NCBI GenBank assembly: GCA_035236585.1
Contig: CP141139.1
Coordinates: 37,147,217-37,211,216 of the forward strand
Direction: 5' to 3'
Length of the DNA: 64,000 nucleotides
From: Warburgia ugandensis
Taxonomy: Eukaryota; Streptophyta; Magnoliopsida; Canellales; Canellaceae
Position numbers and translations under genes: made by a program. Within the stretch, counting starts at the first letter, position 1; each line of letters begins with the position of its first letter. The notes below the pieces were generated by a model. The model saw nothing but the letters and a program-made list of their open reading frames with translations. It was not told the DNA's origin and ran no database searches. Below are positions 60,290 to 64,000 of this stretch, piece after piece.

Positions 60290-61045
60290 TACCATTTCAT
60301 GGTTCCTAAGGAATTGTCCTTGGCCACAGTGTCATCCAAAGGTGTAGAGGTAGATAGAGTCAAAGTTGACCTAATTACCAATCTACCCATTCCCAAATTT
60401 GTTAGGGACATTTGTTCTTTCCATGGTCATGCAGGATTCTATAGGAGGTTTATTAAAAAAATTAGTGCAATTTCCAAACCATTGTGTCACCTTCTTACAA
60501 AGGATACCCCAATTGAGTGGACTTATGATTGTCAAGAAGCTTTTACAAAACTAAAAGACAAGTTAACCACTACACCTATCATGCAACCACCAGATTGGAG
60601 TCTACCCTTTGAAATCATGTGTGATGTTAGTGATTACACTGTAAGAGCTATACTATGCTAGAGAAAAGAGAAAAAGTCATATGTCATCTACTATGCAAGT
60701 AGGACCCTAAATAGTACTCAAATGAATTATTCCACTAAAGAGAAAGAACTCCAAGCAATTGTTTTCGCCTTATATAAATTCAAGTCCTACTTGGTTAGAT
60801 CTAAAATAGTCATATTCATTGATCATTTGGCCCTTAAATATCTTCTTTCTAAGAAAGTTGCTACGCTCAGACTAATTAGATGGATTCGTTTACTCTAAGA
60901 TTTTGACATTGAAATAAAAGATAAGAAAGGAGTAGAGAATGTTGTAGATGACTACTTATCTCACTTGGTCCTTATAGAACCTTTGGATGAGTCACTAATT
61001 AAGGATACTTTCCCTAATGAGAAACTTTTTCATGTTTCCCATCCT
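60272..61045 (+). pseudogene. RNase H region of element B, cut by element F
   Basis: The thumb and connection (LNWEKYHFMVPKE, SSKGVEVDRVKVDLITNLPI, FHGHAGFYRRFIKKISAISK) are open to 60661. RNase H follows with PFEIMCDVSDYTVRAILC, a stop, then YYASRTLNSTQMNYSTKEKE, FKSYLVRSKIVIFIDHLALK, a stop, DFDIEIKDKKGVENVVDDYL, and ESLIKDTFPNEKLFHVSH. Athila/Tat elements normally continue with a PWYAD-type stretch into integrase. Here the sequence changes at about 61046 into a different element (F). Confidence 0.8.
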
Positions 61046-61050
61046 CTTAG

Positions 61051-61452
61051 TTATACACGGACCATAAAAGCCTCAAGTATTTCTTTACTCAGAGCGATCT
61101 GAACATGAGACAACGGAGATGGATAGAGTACCTCAAGGACTTTGACTTTACCATACAATACCACCCGGGGAAAGCCAACGTTGTAGCTGATGCCTTGAGC
61201 AGAAAGTCGAGGGTGATGATTGCTAACCTCTCGACTCGATCGAGGTTCCTTGACAGGATTCTTCAGGCACAGATTAGTGATGCTGAGATACAAGACATGG
61301 TTAATGAGGTTGATTTTTCCAGAGGGCCAGATGGGGGTGTCAGATATAAAGGCAGGTTAGTGGTGCATGCAGATGATCAGTTGAGGCACGACTTACTCCA
61401 GGAGGCGCACCAGTCTCCATATTATATTCATCCCGGAGGTACGAAGATGTAT
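61051..61452 (+). pseudogene. RNase H C-terminus and integrase N-terminus of element F
   Basis: The frame opens inside the RNase H domain with [20 protein letters not shown], then [17 protein letters not shown], the conserved RNase H end. The linker to integrase follows, then the zinc-binding His pair in [20 protein letters not shown]. It is open until TAG at 61453-61455, where Gln is expected, and a second TAG at 61474-61476 replaces Trp in RYF*WNGM. It then continues in the same frame. The element E version of this region has the same layout on the other strand. Confidence 0.85.
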
Positions 61453-61455
61453 TAG

Positions 61456-62271
61456 GACCTTAGACGATACTTCTAGTGGAATGGGATGAAGAGAGATATT
61501 GGTGAGTGCGTAGCAAGATGTTTGACCTGTCAGCAGGTAAAGGTAGAGCATCAACGACCAGCGGGATTATTACAGACATTAGACCTTCCAGAGTGGAAGT
61601 GGGACCACCTCACTATGGATTTTATAGTGGGCTTGCCACGGACTACTAGTGGGCATGATATGATATGGGTTGTAGTTGATCGACTGACGAAGTCTGCCCA
61701 TTTCCTCCCCATCAGACAGACACAGACTGTGGACAGCTTGGCTAAGCTGTATGTCAGGGAGATCGTGAGCTTGCATGGTGTACCATTGACGATTATTTCG
61801 GATGGAGACACACGATTCACCTCAAAGTACTGGCAGAGTGTACAGGAGGCTCTGGGGTCGACGTTGAGATTCAGTACATCCTTCCACCCCCAGACGGATG
61901 GCCAATCTGAGAGGACCATTCAGACTGTGGAGGACATGTTGAGGGCCTGTGTCATGGACTGGAGGGGCAGCTGGAATGAGCATTTGCCACTAGTGGAGTT
62001 TGCCTATAATAATAGCTACCACACGAGTATCGGCATGGCGCCTTATGAGGCACTTTATGGCAGACCATGTCGGTCCCCATTGTGTTGGAGTGATGTGGGA
62101 GAGAGACAGATTGTGAAGTCAGAGTTGATTGAGCAATGTGCAGAGAAAGTCCGACTCATTCGGAAACGATTACTTGCAGCCCACAGTCGCCAGAAGAGTT
62201 ATGCGGATAAGAGAAGGAAGGACCTGGAGTTTGAGGTGGGAGAGCATGTATTTTTTAGAGTTCACCTATGA
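61456..62271 (+). pseudogene. Integrase core of element F
   Basis: Integrase catalyses insertion of the element DNA. The open run from 61486 begins with the Cys pair of the zinc finger (CLTCQQVK). It then carries the catalytic triad: Asp in TMDFIVGLP, Asp in IISDGDTRFTS (the family usually has SDRD; Arg is Gly here) and Glu in GQSERTIQTVEDML. After the core comes NNSYHTSIGMAPYEALYGRP. The frame ends at 62271 after VFFRVHL because one T is missing near 62263; the next frame continues the protein. One stop and one frameshift from being readable, it is much less decayed than elements B and E. The minus-strand frames opposite (61551-61919 and 61579-61776) are shadows. Confidence 0.9.
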
Positions 62272-62654
62272 AGGGCGTGATGAGATTTGGTGTCAAGGGG
62301 AAACTCGGTCCCAGATATATTGGTCCTTTCAAAATCCTGCGCAGAGTGGGACCAGTAGCTTATCAGTTAGCCTTACCCCCGCAGTTGGCTGAAGTACATA
62401 ATGTCTTCCATGTTTCCATGCTAAGGAAGTACGTGCCGGATCCAGCCCATGTACTCACACAAATTCCCAGAGAAATACAACCGGACATGACATTTGATGA
62501 GCGCCCTATACGAATCTTGGATAGCAAGATCCACGAGTTGAGGAAAAAGGTCATTCCTTTGGTCAAAGTTCTTTGGCAGCATCACTCAACTCAAGAGGCT
62601 ACATGGGAGATGGAGGATGAGATAAGGCGAAAACACCCAGAACTTTTTCCTTAG
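62268..62654 (+). pseudogene. Integrase C-terminus and chromodomain of element F
   Basis: A 128-codon open run continuing integrase after the frameshift. [20 protein letters not shown] is the GPY/F module. [19 protein letters not shown] follows. The chromodomain at about 62500-62650 reads [20 protein letters not shown], then [20 protein letters not shown]. Chromodomains of this type are thought to steer integration to heterochromatin. It ends with KHPELFP and a TAG at 62652-62654, the normal place for the family. The Met at 62268 is inside the protein and is not a true start. Confidence 0.9.
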
Positions 62655-62696
62655 AGGTATGCACCTATTTAAATTTCCCGGAAGAAATTTTATTCT

Positions 62697-62709
62697 AAGG
62701 GGGAGAGGA
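62697..62709 (+). other. Polypurine tract of element F
   Basis: AAGGGGGAGAGGA directly before TGTAATAACCC. It is preceded at 62680-62695 by GAAGAAATTTTATTCT, a remnant of the block seen before the LTR in elements D and E. Confidence 0.85.
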
Positions 62710-63821
62710 TGTAATAACCCTAAAATTAATAATTTAATAATAATAAGAGGGGTAAATTGGTAAATACACGTTGCCCTACAGGGCGTGGGACCCACGATGA
62801 GGCTATAAAAGCCTGCCCTGTCTCTTGTACGGCCAAACTATTCACCTTGGTTTCTGTGTTGACGACGCAAGGCAACGACGTGGAACTCCCCGAGCAGACG
62901 CACGCAGTAGCGATCTAACCACGATAGGCCACCCTCCACCATTCCCTGTGTTTACCTATAGTTCATGCTATTTTTAATGCCGGAAAACGGTGTGGATTGC
63001 CGTTTTTCGGTGAACAAGTAGGCAGTACTCTTTTGTTAAAGTAAACTGATGAAACGGCATCAGATTGTGATATGAACCGTCCATCATAGGCATTGTAACA
63101 TGAAGAACAACCCCATGAATTTTCATGGTGATCGGACGGCTAGATATGCCGAAAAACTCATAAAACAGTGGATGGAAAAATTTTACGGACGTGACAAAAA
63201 TCATGTAAAAACACTAGATAATGGCATAGTTGGTTGAAAAGGGGCTTATAAATGAGATCTAAGCGAAAAACTGAGCAAAACGGTGCAAAAAATCGCACCA
63301 TTTGGACACCTGTGCGTCGCGGGCGGCGACTGGAGTCCGGCCGTCTTCTCCGGCGATGGCAGCCGTTGGTGACACGTGTCACCCCTGTCGCACGCCACGT
63401 AGGTGCCACGCAGGCGACACACATGCAGGTAGCACGCGCCAGACACACGACGCCACGCGCGCGACACACAACGCCGCACCCGTAGCATCAGCACGCCACG
63501 CGTCCCATGCAGGAGACACATGGCACCGCGCACCACACGCCACGCGTGCGCAGCACACTGACGCACGTTAGGTACACGCGCGCACAATGCCCACGAACGC
63601 CGTGCACGCTGGCAGTGCACGCGCGCGCACGAAACGACGCACGCGCCGCACGAAATCGACGCACGCACAGCGCGTCTGTGCACGCGCCCGCACGGAGATG
63701 CAGCATTAAAAGCTCTATAATATAAAATTTTAATTTTTAGGGATCCCGTCTATTTTCTTAAAATGTATTGTTATTTTTATTTTAATGAGGAAAAAGTTTT
63801 GTTAAAACCCAGGGTGTCACA
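62710..63821 (+). repeat. 3' LTR of element F, 1112 bp
   Basis: It begins TGTAATAACCCTAAAATT and ends CAGGGTGTCACA, with TG...CA termini and matching short inverted ends. A TATA box lies at 62804. The part at 63300-63710 is very rich in CG and in alternating CA/CG steps, unlike anything else in the window. Frames there (63158-63725, both strands) reflect composition: Arg/His/Cys/Ala-rich and overlapping on both strands, so they are not genes. Confidence 0.9.
62804..62810 (+). promoter_or_regulatory. TATA box in the LTR of element F
   Basis: TATAAAA in the context GAGGCTATAAAAGCCTGCC, about 95 bases into the LTR. The arms AGGCT/AGCCT around it form a small inverted repeat. It is similar to the LTR promoter of element D. 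Confidence 0.7.
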
Positions 63822-64000
63822 TAAGGATTGGTCTCTTTGACCAACCAATGCGCTTTGGGTTTATAGGACTACATATCGAACCCCGATTGGTTTATCTCCC
63901 TATCATATTTTATACGGTAGGGCTTACCATTTTCTTATGGAATTAAAAGATAGAGCCTACTTGACAATAAAGACCTTTAATTTTAACATGGATAAAGAAG
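63822..64000 (+). pseudogene. Integrase C-terminal part of element B, resuming after F
   Basis: Immediately after the LTR of F, the frame reads KDWSL, a TGA (where Arg CGA is usual), then TNALWVYRTTYRTPIGLSPY, then HILYGRAYHFLMELKDRAYL and TIKTFNFNMDKE to the window edge. This is the end of the integrase core in Athila/Tat elements, where the sequence is normally of the type ALWAYRTAYKTPIGMSPY. It proves that F lies inside B. The N-terminal two-thirds of B integrase is absent. Confidence 0.9.

Larger units (their letters stand above)
61046..63821 (+). mobile_element. 5'-truncated chromovirus (F) nested in element B
   Basis: The 3' half of a Tekay/Del-like element: the end of RNase H, integrase, chromodomain, polypurine tract and 3' LTR ending GGGTGTCACA. 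It starts abruptly inside RNase H and ends at its LTR terminus, right beside integrase sequence of element B. Its own 5' LTR, gag, protease and RT are missing, and so is B integrase up to the DWSL block. I infer insertion followed by one deletion removing the left part of F and the adjoining part of B. It is the best-preserved element here. Confidence 0.85.

Noticed and set aside
61551-61919. Minus-strand frame of 122 codons
   Set aside because: Directly opposite the well-supported integrase of element F.
63158-63725. Frames of up to 145 codons rich in Arg, Cys, His and Ala on both strands
   Set aside because: They arise from the CpG-dense block of the F LTR; the frames are open on both strands at once and match no protein.

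Overview
The window looks like gene-poor nuclear DNA of a flowering plant. It is AT-rich, full of stop codons, and built almost entirely from LTR retrotransposons of the Ty3/gypsy superfamily, two LINE fragments and short tandem repeats. Three kinds of evidence point to a plant. Chromodomain-bearing gypsy elements of the Tekay/Del type have a TGGTATCAGAGC-like primer site. Athila/Tat-type gypsy elements carry the GGGAGGCAACCC 3' motif and eroded tRNA-Asp primer sites. The LINE fragments are of a common plant type. I found no host protein-coding gene, rRNA, tRNA or CRISPR array that I could support. The species cannot be told from the sequence.

Layout. 1-3436: 3' end and LTR of an Athila-like element (G, + strand). 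3437-11260: a deletion derivative of an Athila-like element (C, - strand) keeping both LTRs and part of gag but no polymerase. 11261-21240: unassigned AT-rich DNA holding three minisatellites (33, 46 and 64 bp units), the 3' part of a LINE (15.65-16.19 kb) and the 5' part of a LINE (19.5-21.24 kb). 21285-38847: a Tekay/Del-like chromovirus (E, - strand) with all domains present but broken. Its 5' LTR is split by a second element (D, + strand, 28930-37567), a LARD-like non-autonomous element with 2.9 and 2.3 kb LTRs and no recognisable polymerase. 38848-45641: unassigned, with a minisatellite and a long CT array. 45642-64000: an LTR - internal - LTR - internal arrangement of Athila-like elements (A and B, + strand). 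Its second internal part carries gag, protease, reverse transcriptase, RNase H and, after an interruption, the end of integrase. The interruption (about 61046-63821) is the 3' half of a third chromovirus (F, + strand) with a GC- and CpG-rich LTR.

How the parts relate. The coding parts are retrotransposon machinery: Gag coat, protease, reverse transcriptase/RNase H, integrase and, in E and F, a chromodomain. None is intact. Premature stops are mostly of the C-to-T / G-to-A kind expected from deamination of methylated cytosine, and several catalytic residues are lost. Nesting gives relative ages: E is older than D, and B is older than F. F is the best preserved (two stops and one frameshift in 1.6 kb).

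No wholly new gene system was found. The observations most worth following are the pol-less element D, the double-deletion junction of F inside B, the mismatched LTRs around A, and several structured tandem repeats. Element boundaries without exact terminal motifs are approximate, and similarities were judged by eye.
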